The notes beneath the pieces were generated by a model that saw only the letters and a list, made by a program, of their open reading frames with translations, searched no databases and was not told where the DNA came from. DNA of 47,312 nt from Nemertoderma westbladi (Eukaryota; Xenacoelomorpha; Nemertodermatida; Nemertodermatidae): NCBI GenBank assembly GCA_032718475.1, contig JAUCBJ010004796.1, positions 1 through 47,312 on the forward strand, read 5' to 3'. The position numbers were made by a program, and so were the translations under genes. This document shows, in pieces, positions 19,901 to 30,313 of the stretch. Positions within the stretch are counted from its first letter, which is position 1, and every line of letters starts with the position of its first letter.

Positions 19901-22900
19901 GGTATCTTAAGATATTGGATGCTCTCATCCTCGTCCCAATTATAAAGGTCTGCTTGAGTAGTAGCGAAGTTCTTTATAGCCACCATTTTTACCGACCTTA
20001 TACCTTGTGCTCCTAACTTATCCTGGGGGGTGGACAACACACCTACATAGTAATCTGCCGTTAGGGTAGATTTCCAAACCTGCATAATTCCTGACATATT
20101 CAATTTAGTCCGGAATTTTGGTTGTCCAGCAAAGATATCCTCGGCTAATTCTTGATCGATGAATGTTCCTGTGCTGCCGGAGTCAAGGAGGGCGTTCACT
20201 ATGTAACTTTTGTTAAGACCGTGAACTCTTACCTGCACCACAGGAAATTCTCTGATTCCTACATTGGAAGTTGGAGCTTTCCAAGAGGGTTGTTTGGCAA
20301 AAGTAGTTGGGGGAAACTCATCGTTGGTGTCCTTTTCATGAGTAAGTGCTCGATACACTGCGGTATTGATTAGATAACAGGATTCGTTGGCGTCGGAGAA
20401 TTCGTCAGTATAGAATCCTTCCATCTCAGATTCTTGATCAGTGTCGTTTACATCACTGAATTGGACATGTAGTTCGGGCTCACTTACCTGACTCTGTTTG
20501 TCTCGTTCGAACTCACTGTGCAACAAGATGTGATGTTTCGCGCTACACTTTGCACACTTTATGTCGGAGTAACAGGTCCGCCGTTGGTGTCCTGGTCTGA
20601 GGCAATTATAGCATAACCGCTTGTCCCACACGACTGTACGTCTGTCTACAAGGGATTTCTTTAGAAATTCAGCACACGCACTCAAACGGTGGGTCCCGTC
20701 ACACAGCGCACAATTAGGTTTTATGTTACTCACCTTACCTTGGGTAACTTGATGCACTCTCGTTTTTTCTTCGGGTTTTCTTCGGTGCATTCTGTTAGGA
20801 GACTGAGGAGGGGTCTTGGCAGCCTGTTCTCTCCTATCGTTGTTTCGAGCCTTGTATTTACTTACATCTTTTGAGGTTTTTTCAACGTAGTAAGATCTCT
20901 CAGTGTCTTTCCCGCTGTCTTCTTCTTGAGAAGCTTGGCTTTCGCCGTCGTCAGTGTAACACACCGGTGTTACTCTTCTCCTAGAAGCGGGTTTCTCACT
21001 TACCTTATTTTCCGATGTTTTCTCTCTGGACTGTTTGATGAGTTGTAGTTTTACTTCACCATCTAAGAAGGACATGAGATCAGCCATAGTAGGACTTCGT
21101 CGTTGTTGTTCATTCATGTACAACACTTTCTTGTCCCAGCGTGTACATACTCCACCCTTTGGTAAAGTAGAGACTACGGCTCCAATAACCATGGAACTCT
21201 GATATTCATGCGACTTACCTAACCAGTCCAGTTGTCTACAGATCTCTTGTATCTCATCGGAAAACTCTATAATCCCGCTACTAAGGAAGTGTCGGGGGGC
21301 TACTAATTTTGCATACAAATACTTAGCTATGTTATCCTTGTTACCATACCTGATGTTTAATGTATCCCAAACTTGTCTTAATCCATCTGGATGTCCAATA
21401 AACTTTAACGCCATTAACTTGGGAGGTCCTTCCAAGCACTTGATGAGGAACCTAAGTTTCTCTCCATTAGATAGTACAGAGTTTTGTATGCTATCTTTGT
21501 AATATTCGTTGAAAGGTAACCACTTCATCTCATTTCCATTGAATTTGACGATCTCTCCCACTTTGACCGCTTGGCGGGCTTCTGTTCTAGCCATCTGACG
21601 CGTAAAGCTTTCTTGGGCCATTGTGTTATTTAATATCGAATTATCGGTATATAAATTTCTCGGATCATTATCAGGTCTATAGGGAATATCATTAACAACA
21701 GGTTTATAATCACCCTTAATAGGGTTTGCTATAGGAGTTTCTACTTCACTAGCAGTATAGATGCGTATAGGCTCCACACCTTGCGCATGTAATACTTCAG
21801 ACCTAACAGGTTGACACAATGTTACAGGGGGTATTGGTATGCCCTTTTGGATATTGACTAATTTGTCGCGTTCTAGTGCGATACTTTGCTGCACTTCTTG
21901 CAACTCTGCTCTACCTTCCCTTACTGTTCCCTTAAGTTGGTGGACAGTCTCCTGCATCTGTCCGAGCAGGAGATTCATCCCCCGCCGTCCCTCCTCTACC
22001 CACTCGACCGCCGAAGCGGGAGTCGCCAACATGGTAGCGGGCTGACGTGGGACGACGGGAGACAAATCTTTGATTTCTCTCTCAGCTATCAGGACAGGGA
22101 TATTCTCATGGACTGTTCTACTGGGTACAGGCAGTGTAGTACTATGTAAAGGGAATTTAGAGTTAAGCTCTGGAAGTACAGGAGTCTCTAACACAGGGGT
22201 GACTTTGGGAACGACAGGCCTAATTATTTCAGGCTCATCAACTATAGTAGGGAGTCTTTTGACCTTAATAATTTGGGCTGTAGGTTCTATACTACTCAAG
22301 TCTGTGCTAGCTAGCTGTCTTCTAACAGCTGGGGGCAAATCAGGCAATTTGCGACGGTAAGATGTTTTTCTACGCCTGCTTAGATGAGATCTATTTCCTC
22401 CGCCTTCAGGATCGGTGGTCTCGCCTTCCTCCGAGGATGTGTATCCCTGGCGCTTGGGAGTAGCTTTTCTCATCATCTGCATTTGACTAGCAGTTAACTG
22501 TTTATTTATGCTGTCTTGCGTCTCTTGCAGATTTTCCAACTCCAGTTGGATAGTCTCCTCAGACGCTCTCCGTTCTGCTTCTGCCACTGCTGCTTTTCTT
22601 TCTGCTTCCGCCGCTTTTCTTTCTGCTTCTGCTTCTGCCGCTTTTCTTTCGGCTTCTGCTTCTTTTCTTTCTGCTTCTGCTTCCGCCGCCGCTGCTGCTG
22701 CTACCTTTCTTTTCTCTATCCGTTCTTTCTTTACTTGTTCTTCTCGGACTCTAGTGAGGCGGAGTTTTTCATCAAATTCAGCTTGGTTTGCAGCTAACAT
22801 TTCCGCATCGATTGAGTCCAACACAAGCTTGGTTCCTTCACTATTTGGGGAAAGTCCTGACAGCCGTCTCCTCAACTCTTCGTCTCCTAGGAATCGCTGA

Positions 22901-23877
22901 TAATCGGACAAATAAATGTCGATGGCGTCTCTAGTTCGCGGTTTCTCTGCTGTCACTTCGCTTTCCGCTTGAGAAAGGGTGGCATCGGTTGGTTCTTCAT
23001 AGGTTGGTCTCTCAGACAGCTGGGATTTCCACTGGTCCGTTTCTTGTACTTGGAGGCCTACCCGCTGGAACCAAGCTTTGACAGCAACCTGCAGCGACGT
23101 GTCCTGTCTTCTTTTGGAAGTTTCCTCAAAAGCTGATAGGATTAGTCGAATGCGTAGGGTTCTTTCGCGTACTTGGTATAGCAGTTCTTCTTGCTCTTGA
23201 GGTCCGTGGGGTTGTCGAAACAGTCGTTCTTCTATTCGCTCTAAGGAGCCGAAGAATCCCTGCACATATCCTGCTGCCGACCTCTTCCAAACAGCTGGAT
23301 CCATTGTATCTTTAGCCACTCCCATCCTGTGTATATCTTCCCAAGTAGCCTCGGACAGATCTAACGGGAGTCCGGGTCCGGGAAAGTTCCATTGTGACTC
23401 GACAATAGACATCAATTCTTCCCTGGCATATCCCGCATAATTATCTTGGGTCGCTCGCTTATTTCTCGCCCAGTCGGCTTGATGTTCCTCCACCGCAATG
23501 AATATAGTAGTTAGCACTGCGGCAGGAAGGGTGAGAAGGGGGTCCGAGTAGGCTGTAGCCGCCATCTGCACTCCGCGTTCGGGGGTCAGCTCTACAGTAT
23601 CCGAACTACTGGAGCTATCGGGTCGCTGGGAACTAGGTTCTTGACCAAGATGTTGCTGCGATAGGACAGCTGCCTCTTGGTTCCGTTTGACCTGGGCCCG
23701 AGTACCTATGATGGACCTATGGTGGATTAGCCTAGGGTCTGATACTACTGGAGGGATGACCTTTCTTGCAGTAGGAGGTGAACTGAACTCCTTTCTTAAT
23801 CGCTCTACACTCCTATCTGTGTCACAGATGGTTGTATCGATTAGACTGTCTGACAGGTTTTGCTGAGTGTCAGACAT
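16993..23877 (-). CDS. gag-pol: BEL/Pao Gag-Pol polyprotein (2294 residues to a premature TGA)
   Basis: Rough residue positions, in order. An N-terminal Gag region with an Ala/Glu-rich coiled coil at about 393-440. A DUF1759-type Gag domain at about 770-930. A Cys/His motif from C1056, then a CX2CX4HX4C knuckle at 1089-1102, and a third CX2C motif. An aspartic protease of DUF1758 type with DSG at 1232-1234. Reverse transcriptase with FASDIEG (D1648) and YMDD at 1727-1730. A Pao-type A17 connection region from about 1790. RNase H with FGDAS (D1907). Then the start of the integrase zinc domain, whose His pair (DVHSKLYHAG) lies just before the TGA at 16993-16995. The start ATG (MSDTQQNLSD) is the first of the frame after the leader. 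Gag and Pol share one frame, as in most BEL elements. The stop would remove the integrase catalytic core. Confidence 0.95.
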   Translation of the reverse strand: MSDTQQNLSDSLIDTTICDTDRSVERLRKEFSSPPTARKVIPPVVSDPRLIHHRSIIGTRAQVKRNQEAAVLSQQHLGQEPSSQRPDSSSSSDTVELTPERGVQMAATAYSDPLLTLPAAVLTTIFIAVEEHQADWARNKRATQDNYAGYAREELMSIVESQWNFPGPGLPLDLSEATWEDIHRMGVAKDTMDPAVWKRSAAGYVQGFFGSLERIEERLFRQPHGPQEQEELLYQVRERTLRIRLILSAFEETSKRRQDTSLQVAVKAWFQRVGLQVQETDQWKSQLSERPTYEEPTDATLSQAESEVTAEKPRTRDAIDIYLSDYQRFLGDEELRRRLSGLSPNSEGTKLVLDSIDAEMLAANQAEFDEKLRLTRVREEQVKKERIEKRKVAAAAAAEAEAERKEAEAERKAAEAEAERKAAEAERKAAVAEAERRASEETIQLELENLQETQDSINKQLTASQMQMMRKATPKRQGYTSSEEGETTDPEGGGNRSHLSRRRKTSYRRKLPDLPPAVRRQLASTDLSSIEPTAQIIKVKRLPTIVDEPEIIRPVVPKVTPVLETPVLPELNSKFPLHSTTLPVPSRTVHENIPVLIAEREIKDLSPVVPRQPATMLATPASAVEWVEEGRRGMNLLLGQMQETVHQLKGTVREGRAELQEVQQSIALERDKLVNIQKGIPIPPVTLCQPVRSEVLHAQGVEPIRIYTASEVETPIANPIKGDYKPVVNDIPYRPDNDPRNLYTDNSILNNTMAQESFTRQMARTEARQAVKVGEIVKFNGNEMKWLPFNEYYKDSIQNSVLSNGEKLRFLIKCLEGPPKLMALKFIGHPDGLRQVWDTLNIRYGNKDNIAKYLYAKLVAPRHFLSSGIIEFSDEIQEICRQLDWLGKSHEYQSSMVIGAVVSTLPKGGVCTRWDKKVLYMNEQQRRSPTMADLMSFLDGEVKLQLIKQSREKTSENKVSEKPASRRRVTPVCYTDDGESQASQEEDSGKDTERSYYVEKTSKDVSKYKARNNDRREQAAKTPPQSPNRMHRRKPEEKTRVHQVTQGKVSNIKPNCALCDGTHRLSACAEFLKKSLVDRRTVVWDKRLCYNCLRPGHQRRTCYSDIKCAKCSAKHHILLHSEFERDKQSQVSEPELHVQFSDVNDTDQESEMEGFYTDEFSDANESCYLINTAVYRALTHEKDTNDEFPPTTFAKQPSWKAPTSNVGIREFPVVQVRVHGLNKSYIVNALLDSGSTGTFIDQELAEDIFAGQPKFRTKLNMSGIMQVWKSTLTADYYVGVLSTPQDKLGAQGIRSVKMVAIKNFATTQADLYNWDEDESIQYLKIPRFQTDYPGVQILIGQNAHEALETLEKRPAQPQPLQTYAVRTRVGWYFTGPSRRTLAERMPQEQTYQVNNWEVESSELDELAEGTPYSSDNDDIYQLFDEENTIDLLSENQNWKNQVYLCQLIRPSEPIVYNDELNDEIERYNARTRDELAVRFFTQELVEPNSYDKALSIEEERAKQIQETTTRFLKDQGRYEIGLPFRKREPRFINNRPLAEKRIDQLHRRLTANASAKEMYQTQLKKFITKGYAERVPEGTPVTERTYYLTHHYVPKPGKPNEVRVVFDGSALYMGQSLNSELLPGPNLLQSLLGILLRLRQYSIAFASDIEGMFLQVKALDRDRDSLRFLWWPEGDLNQKPVEYWMTIQAFGIISSPSNACSVVRTTANDNRDSFSKEVIDNIKRNIYMDDNLRSLPSVEEAIAVAKGTVECLKRGGFRLTKFTSNSREFQEAIPVEDRGAKDLDLIKDELPETKTLGLKWDTERNILFFQLKQRDNPVRTKRICLSILSTYFDPLGFISPVILIARSLVQQMWLENHSWDDPLKGELLKKWMKWEDSLPAIENFIISRAYFGHVLPTYSYQLHVFGDASDMGIGIVAYLRVETPDGIKVALVTSKALINNKLKVPRAELKAALYATAIGRNVTEQIDYPLEKTVYWTDALLVLEYLTNEVCQFSVFVTNRVAIILSRTKIDQWRHCPGTINPADIASRGATPQELIDTPDWLGGPDFLSKEEDEWPPHLTTAEIRQAKGAETVKPKTRASKSKLFKPTIDLSVLHASENDASDPQFLATNKSVMEIRDIDWKSGIPDVSQGISPMLQRAMHHYSSWNRLCKAVTYLRRCFHHHYSRTKTTSDTAPLTSAQVHVIKNLPKYKTSDRFLKEKISHQEHEETNKQILRLLQCYEDSEKYFLLLRNPQMRLRDRFSSTMIDGLIRVGGRLTNAPLSFDTKFPILIRNLEVQIKMIVDVHSKLYHAGRE

Positions 23878-23984
23878 GTTTAGCTATACAGTTGAATGTC
23901 TACTGCTATAGTTTCAGTTAAAGCAAGTCTAGTAATTCAGTATAACCGTTGGCCTAGTACCGTTAATTTATTACAGTATTTTAG

Positions 23985-24220
23985 AATACTGGTATACACT
24001 TATAGTATATATAAGTATTGTAAACTAGGTTTGTCACAGAGTACCGGTATATAAATTTAGCACAGATATATATAAATATATAATAGGCCTATCGTGAATA
24101 CCGGTATACAGCTTACACTGATAGTATATATAAGTATAATTATGAACTAGAATTAATTACAGAGTACCGGTATGATTTCAGCTCAAATTTATAGAAATAA
24201 ATATAATAAGCCTATGGTAA
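23985..24220. repeat. Tandem pair, about 115-bp unit, ACCGGTAT-rich
   Basis: Both copies contain gatagtatatataagta or a close variant, then acagagtaccggtat, then ataagcctat or a close variant. They are diverged. Confidence 0.65.
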
Positions 24221-25129
24221 ATACCGGTATGTCAATTATTTTAGAATAATTGAATTTCTGAATATTTTAGGGTTACTTGGTTACTTTAACTTGCTTTATT
24301 ACCGTTATTTAAGCAGTAGTCCAACTGATATTGAGACCTAGTTGTTGTATGGCAGGCCTACTATTTATAAATCGTTTGAGTTGATTTATAATATTTATAT
24401 ACCCGTTTAAAATGGGTTTTGTCAATATTTGAAATAAATGTTATTATTTCTGGGGGTCACTACACAGAAGCTGTGCGCTCTCAGTGAAGTGCTATTTATG
24501 GGACACTAAAACTGATAATTCTAATTTACCTAAGTTACTTAATACTACTAATTACTTACGATATGGGTGAGATTAAATCTCTTATTAAACACAACAAAAA
24601 TATTACGTACGAGATTTTTAGGGTAATTTTACAGGAAGTCTACAAACCAGCCTAACAAAGGGTTAGATTTCTGGTTCTTACAACTGACAGAATACTACGG
24701 TATTTAAAATAATAAGTAGTAGTAAATATATTGCACTGTCCAGATAAGAAAATACCACCGCCTGACGACCTATAGCCGTATCTCTATAGGTACTACGTTA
24801 TGTATCACGGAGTGTTCCTACCTGGAAGTTAATAGAGCTAACGAATGTGCCTATCAACCACTTTACAACACAAATATACTACCTACACACTTATTACTCT
24901 CGGAAAGCACTGTACACTAAACCCTAAATTAGGTACAAGTACTGGTACAACAAATAATCAGTAGTTAAATATACTTGAACAGTTAAAAGAACCACGGCAT
25001 CTGCTGGAGTGACCGAAGCACAAAGTCACCAGTCTTTTCCTACGCCAAGCAGCCCGTGTAGTACCGGGGTTAATTTAACTATAACGGTATGTATAACAAG
25101 CACAATTATTGTAGGAATAAACTTGGGGA

Positions 25130-25730
25130 CATGAATGTTGCGAATAATCGCATAAACTCTGAATAATAAATATTACGCTACCCGTACAGAATACTCAAAC
25201 AAATACAAACCAAAACGCTGGCAGACTACCACCAAGCCTAAATAAACTACCGTACGTATAGATTCTGAAATGGTTAGTTAGTATGCGTTCTAACACGGTA
25301 GTACGACTTATTCTTTAAGAGGGGATTGACCTTACAGCATATGGCTGCCCCAACTTACTAACGGCACTTTATCAGACAAACTCTACACACGCAGCAATCT
25401 CTTCAGTCCTAATAATAGCTAGACAACAATCCAGCCTACAAAATATCTGAGTAATAACTATTACGGTACCTGAACAGACCACACAAACAAACACAGGCTA
25501 AAACGCTGGCAGACTACGATCAAGCCTAAATAAACTACAGTATATGCAGATTCTGAAATAGTTAGTTAGTATGCGTTCTAACACGGTAGTACGACTTATT
25601 CTTTAAGAGGGGATTGACCTTACAGCATATGGCTGCCCCAACTTACTAACGGCACTTTATCAGACAAACTCTACACACGCCGTAATCTCTCCAAACCCAA
25701 CAACAGTCAGACAGCAGCTCAGCCTACAAT
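25130..25730. repeat. Tandem duplication with 289-bp offset in the leader
   Basis: aaaacgctggcagactac occurs at 25212 and 25501. A stretch of about 130 bp (25265-25393 and 25553-25682) is nearly identical in the two copies, while the remainder is more diverged. Confidence 0.85.
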
Positions 25731-25907
25731 TATCTGAACAATCTGAGCAGACGTTTACACGTCTTCATCTCAATATTAACTTACTAGGAAATAAAACCGA
25801 CAGAAATAGGTAAAATCTCAATAAAAACCAGGGCTGCAGTCCCTGATTAAATACTAAGACCTACCGGTAATAATCAAAATCGAATAATACTAATGTACTT
25901 ATACTGG

Positions 25908-26045
25908 AAGTACCGGTTAGGACAGTTGGGCCTACTGGCCTACAGAAGTTCCGGTTCTGGCAGTTGGACCTACGGACCTACAGCAGTACTGGTTCTGGCA
26001 GTTGGGCCTACTGACCTACAGAAGTACCGGTTCAGGTTTACCGGT
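25908..26045. repeat. 38-bp tandem repeat, three units plus a partial, next to the 5' LTR
   Basis: Units start at 25908, 25946 and 25984, with a partial from 26022. Each carries a variant of aagtaccggtt, then cagttgggcctac, then acctacag. Confidence 0.85.
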
Positions 26046-26098
26046 CGGCCGGTACTTTCAACTTTATTGTTTACTGCAATAAAGTCAATAACTGTTAT

Positions 26099-27335
26099 TG
26101 TACGCGCTTTTGGAAGACCTTTAGCAGTTTAACCTGCCAAAATTTATATGTCTTTGGGTTTATAAATATACTTTAGAAGAAAACAAATATTTTGATACCA
26201 ATAAACACAACATTAGCAGAAGCCAGCCTAGTGCGCGTCCATTCACCCGCTGGATATTCCCGGGAGACTGGATTCTGAGGGCTTAGATTATTATTGCAGT
26301 GAAACCTACTGTATTATTCGATTGATCGTTAATAAATAATATCTGACTAATATTATTCACTTTCGGGAAATATTAACAGTTCCTTTAGGACGTGGCGCTC
26401 TATCTAAGTAAACAGAGATATGACTTATACTAATCACAACAGTAAGTCGGTAAGGCTTATGATTCACGTATGAGGCGCATTCTTTAGGAAATGCTTAGTT
26501 ATCAGTCACAATCATGCACACTACCGGTAACACACAATACTGCTCACTAATTTGCCGACCGTCAATGAATTTTATCATATATAGAGAGAACAGCAACGGA
26601 CCAATGTAGTGCTTATCAAATAGCATTAAATTCACTACATACACAATAATATAAGTCGCAATCGCTATGTATAACCCGTCTCTCTAACCTGTAGTGTATC
26701 AAGAAAATTGGGAAATTTGGGTTCTTTATAAATGTTCTCCAAATAATATTCAACCAAAACACAACAGTAAATAGCATTAAGACGGTAGGTTAAGATATGA
26801 TATGACAAGATGTGACAAGATATGCACTGATAACAGTTATACGCTCTATAATCTTAAGCCTACTAATGTTTCTTCTAAAAGTATGAAACAAGTTAACTCT
26901 AGAGCCGGTGTTACTGGCCTAGATACCAACAACACAACAGTATCACAAAAAACAGTAAGACTGAATGCTCTAGCATGATCTGCCCAAAAGCTCCACATCT
27001 ACAGGAAAAATCGCTCTGATTGGTCAATCGAACCACGAGAGAACAAAGAAACAAAGAAATGTCGATGTGGCAATATCAGCTGTTAGCCGTCGTCATGGTA
27101 GCGACACTGTTTTCAAGAGTATCTTGCTTATCGCGTCACGAGATTGCGGATTATGTCCTCTAAAGTACAAATCTAGAAGAATGACTTTTATGTCCGTTAA
27201 AACACCTATTACGGTACCTTGCGGGCGAGGGGAATATATATACAGTTAAAGAGCCTTTTTAGAGTATTCCAGCGCCTGGGGGGAACTCGGACCGCAAAGC
27301 AAAAGGGCCAGCTAGATCCCACAGAAGCTTTTACA
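26099..27335 (-). repeat. 5' LTR of the BEL/Pao element
   Basis: 1237 bp, TG to CA, nearly identical to 11420-12656. On the element strand a TATATATA run about 95 bp from the LTR start (about 27232-27242) is a candidate TATA box for transcription towards Gag-Pol. Confidence 0.95.
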
Positions 27336-27340
27336 AGGTG
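27336..27340. repeat. Target site duplication AGGTG, right copy
   Basis: It is identical to 11415-11419 and directly abuts the LTR end. Confidence 0.93.
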
Positions 27341-27377
27341 GTAAACTAAAGCCTTCTATAACGTCCGAATATTCTGT
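27338..27377 (+). CDS. Probable second exon of the interrupted host gene
   Basis: Counting from the AG in the duplicated target site, the frame of the 10735 exon continues here for about 13 codons (GKLKPSITSEYS). It must end before a TAG at about 27393. A weak donor (TCTGT|GTTTCT) at 27378 would give the phase needed for the next exon. Both the end and the coding status are inferred. Confidence 0.35.
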
Positions 27378-27481
27378 GTTTCTGTTTATTTAGCGTTGTA
27401 TTCAACCAAGTATGATATTACGACACGTATACACGTTTTGAGCTATAACCCGTTCCTAAACGTTCTTGTACTGTATTTCAG

Positions 27482-27704
27482 GCGAATGACTACCATAAAG
27501 ACAAACGAGAACATGGTAATCGTGACATTCAATAACAAAATTGATAATCTGAAAACTATAGCTTCCGGGAATGGAGGGAAAGTCTTGGCCGAAAGACTCC
27601 AGAAGGAGCATCGCTCTTCTACTGCCATTGATTTGGAAACCACTCCCAAATCAACCATCACCACCCCTACCCCCCTCCGCCAACAGTCAAACGTCTGCCA
27701 TTAA
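27482..27704 (+). CDS. Probable last coding exon of the interrupted host gene
   Basis: A good acceptor (pyrimidine-rich, TGTATTTCAG) ends at 27481. The following open frame (RMTTIKTNENMVIVTF) runs to TAA at 27702-27704, about 74 residues, with a Ser/Thr/Pro-rich end. No domain is recognised. If it starts with its own ATG at 27486, it could instead be a separate small gene. Its link with 10735-11338 rests on phase compatibility and proximity once the retrotransposon is ignored. Confidence 0.4.
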
Positions 27705-28926
27705 GGCATTATCATTTTCACCACGAAAATGCTTGCGTGCTAAAGAGGTTTGTTATTCTTCCACTATTTTTATTGCGTTTTATTTTTCTTTGTTTTGGTT
27801 GTTTTGATTGTTTTGGTTATAAAAGCCTACCTCTGTAACCTGCTCCTTTCCCCCAATTGATAACAACACTGTTTATTTTTATCGTATATATATATATCTA
27901 TCGTACTTGTCAGCTAGTAGGCATATACCTCTGTACCTATAGCTGTAGGCCCCTATAGCAGTAGAGGCTGATAGGATAGGATCGGTACATGCGGTAGGTA
28001 ATACAATTTGCATTTTTCTACGGTAAATTAATTAAAACGAGTGCAGCATAATTTTTAAAATAGCAGAATGATACCAATTCAGTCAGAAGGTGGCCTACAG
28101 CCTAGTGCCTAGGATAGGAACAGGAGGCGAAAAAATGCCAGTTCGTGTTGGTTGGACAGAAACCTAGAGTAGGGTACCATACCATACCAAGTACAGATAC
28201 TGGTTACTGCTGTACACTGCCTGGCTGTAGCCTGTAGGTACTCCTGTACTGCAGAGCCAGAGCAGCAGATGGCAGGTCCTACAGGCAGACAGGCATATGG
28301 CACTGCTGTCAGGCTGTACTGAGCTGAGATAGAGTCTAAAACTAAGTCATGTCGGTCGTCTTCATTCCGAGTTTATTGTTTATTGCTGTATTTCAGTATT
28401 TGACTGTTTGACTCGACCAGTCGACTGCCAGACTGCTCTATCTTCGTGATTTTGGCTGTCTGGCAGTCTGGGTATATAATTTGGCTGTTTGGACTCCATC
28501 GTGGTCATTTCTATCGGGTTTAACTGTTTAATGCGGTACAGCAGTAATGACGGTAAACTCGAAGTCAAGCATTTATAAAATCTTAGTTTAATTGGGTGTA
28601 CCGGTAATTGGAATTGTTTTACTACTAGCCACTAGCTACCAGGCAGCCAGGTCTACCTGACTGCTGACCACCGGTACTTCGCTACCTGTAGGCCTACTTA
28701 CAAGATTGAATTTCTATTCCATGTATTCTACTTCATCCTGTCATTAGGCTTATCAGAGCACAGACAGACAGAGTGGCCCTAAATTTTCATCATTATCGCA
28801 CCAGTACTGCAGTAGCGCAGCAGCGCAGACCAGACCTATAAGCCAGTAAGCTGGTACGGCGTCGGTCCCTGTATCATCTGATCATGGTATATTTGTTTTT
28901 CTATCATTACTGCATTAAAAGTCATA
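27705..28926. other. Intergenic DNA with a dispersed-motif copy and short low-complexity blocks
   Basis: 27807-27855 holds a copy of the GTTTTGGTTATA..GTAACCTGCTCCTTTCC motif. A short TATATATA run lies near 27885-27900. The stretch 27940-28320 is rich in CTGTAGG/CCTGTAC words. No credible gene is seen. Confidence 0.4.
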
Positions 28927-29764
28927 GATATCACTCAAGGCCTACTGTACTAACTCAGTAACTGCAGAACTGACTAAAGGTGAAAGGCCGTGCAACCGTG
29001 CAGCACTGAAGGCTGACTGGAGGCTGACCTACAATACAGCAATAGGGCTGGCTACGGGTGCATGTAAAGAGCGGACTGCGGACTGGCGGACTACGGACTG
29101 GGGATTGCCAAAATCCGCGCGGTCAATTTGAATTATCGACTTTCAAACTAAGAATCCGCTCTTTGTTGTCTGGACAAATGGCGGACTGAAGCCGGTAAAT
29201 TGTAACCTGATTGGCTCAATCATGTACATAGCTGCATAGGCTGAAGCTGAAAGGTCTTAAAGAATGAATCATCCCATTTGGCTTTTAAATGTTTACCATT
29301 GTGCAACACTGTAATACAGGAAATAATTATCCTATACATAATTACGTGGCGTGGACTGTTGATCAAGGGCCTACTATATAATCAATATTCTACGGATTTT
29401 CAGATTATTTATTTCAATAAATATTTTTATATACTTCCTGCCTTTAGAGTTTATGTCACAGTTGTCTGTTCGCAAATATAAAAGAGCGAATATTCGGACA
29501 TCCTAAGCGCAGGAGCTGGGGGAAGATCTTCTCTGTGCTGGGGGTAAGAGAGCGTAAGAAAATGGGGAACAGGGGCAAAGAAAAGGGGTGTGGATCTATA
29601 AATAGCATCCAATAGGACGCATCTAATTACTGGCATTTAATTCTGTCCAAATTTTTATGACAGCCTTAAAATGAAAACCACGAACACCTGATCGGCTAGT
29701 GTTTTTTTTAATGCTTTTTTAGTGTGGGCTGTGATATCCTACATATCTGACATACGATTAACTG

Positions 29765-30042
29765 CGCCCATGTGAAGTATACCAGACTTTCTGCCGTTAT
29801 ATTTCACTTTGCAGTTACCCCCATGTGAAGAATACCAGGTTTTCACCAAATATACAGGTTACAGAAGGGCTGAATCTAACCAAAACAATAAACGAATTAG
29901 TATATGTACAGGTTATAAGACAGAAATAAGCGATATAAAACACTTAATAAAGATAAATTAAAAAAAATAAATAATCTTCATATATAAAATTCCAATAAAA
30001 AGTCGACCGAAAAGTGAAATCCTGGTATTCTTCACATGGGCG
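29765..30042 (-). mobile_element. hAT-like MITE, copy 2 (inverted relative to copy 1)
   Basis: Ends CGCCCATGTGAAG and CTTCACATGGGCG; exact 8-bp duplication ATTAACTG at 29757-29764 and 30043-30050. The interior is the reverse complement of copy 1 (shared gtcgaccgaaaagtg, gggctgaatctaacc). It carries one 53-bp end unit where copy 1 has four and a part. Confidence 0.85.
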
Positions 30043-30050
30043 ATTAACTG

Positions 30051-30175
30051 TGGGGCGAGCAACGTAAGTCCAGGTGAGCCTTAGCATATGGGTATAAGTG
30101 GTGGAGCCGTCTGTCGTTGTCATCGTCGGAAATGTTTGAACGCTAATAAGTCGGTCAATCTTGGAAAAATAATGT
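30051..30175 (+). mobile_element. Fragment of the GGGGCGAGCC repeat family
   Basis: Starts tgtggggcgagcaacg and continues gagccttagcat, tgtcgttgtcatcgtc, cgctaataa, matching the left half of 9306-9500 with divergence. It begins at the right target duplication of MITE copy 2, which suggests the MITE jumped into this older repeat. Confidence 0.55.
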
Positions 30176-30276
30176 TTCACTACTAGTATGTACGACTAAT
30201 ATGTTTCAATTATGTTCCAATTTTGTTTCAACTAACAGACTGACAGAGACATAATAGTGGCAGTACGAGCCAACCT

Positions 30277-30313
30277 CCCCCCACCCCCCCCCCCCCCCCC
30301 CCCCTTTTTTTTT
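30277..30313. repeat. C-rich tract followed by T9
   Basis: Nearly pure C (30277-30304) running straight into nine T. Confidence 0.9.

Larger units (their letters stand above)
23878..26098 (-). other. BEL/Pao 5' leader, 2.2 kb, with three tandem-repeat blocks
   Basis: This untranslated leader is unusually long. It contains two copies of a block of about 115 bp (23985-24220), two copies of a 289-bp block (about 25130-25730) and a 38-bp repeat beside the LTR (25908-26045). No TGG-starting primer-binding site is seen directly next to the LTR: the element strand reads ATAACAGTTATTGAC there. Confidence 0.75.
11420..27335 (-). mobile_element. Full-length BEL/Pao LTR retrotransposon, 15.9 kb
   Basis: Two 1237-bp direct LTRs (11420-12656 and 26099-27335) begin TG and end CA. 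They are flanked by an exact 5-bp target duplication AGGTG (11415-11419 and 27336-27340). By eye I find about four differences between the LTRs, which points to a young insertion. Transcription runs on the minus strand, so the right LTR is the 5' LTR. Order: 5' LTR, 2.2-kb leader with tandem repeats, Gag-Pol (23877 to 15814), 1.6-kb spacer, accessory gene (14184 to 12735), 3' LTR. Domain order and sequence place it in BEL/Pao. At nearly 16 kb it is far longer than the usual 5-10 kb of the group. An in-frame stop in integrase suggests this copy is not autonomous. Confidence 0.96.

Noticed and set aside
22508-22900. Ser/Ala-rich and Cys/Phe-rich plus-strand frames
   Set aside because: They are antisense shadows of the Ala/Glu coiled-coil repeat in Gag.
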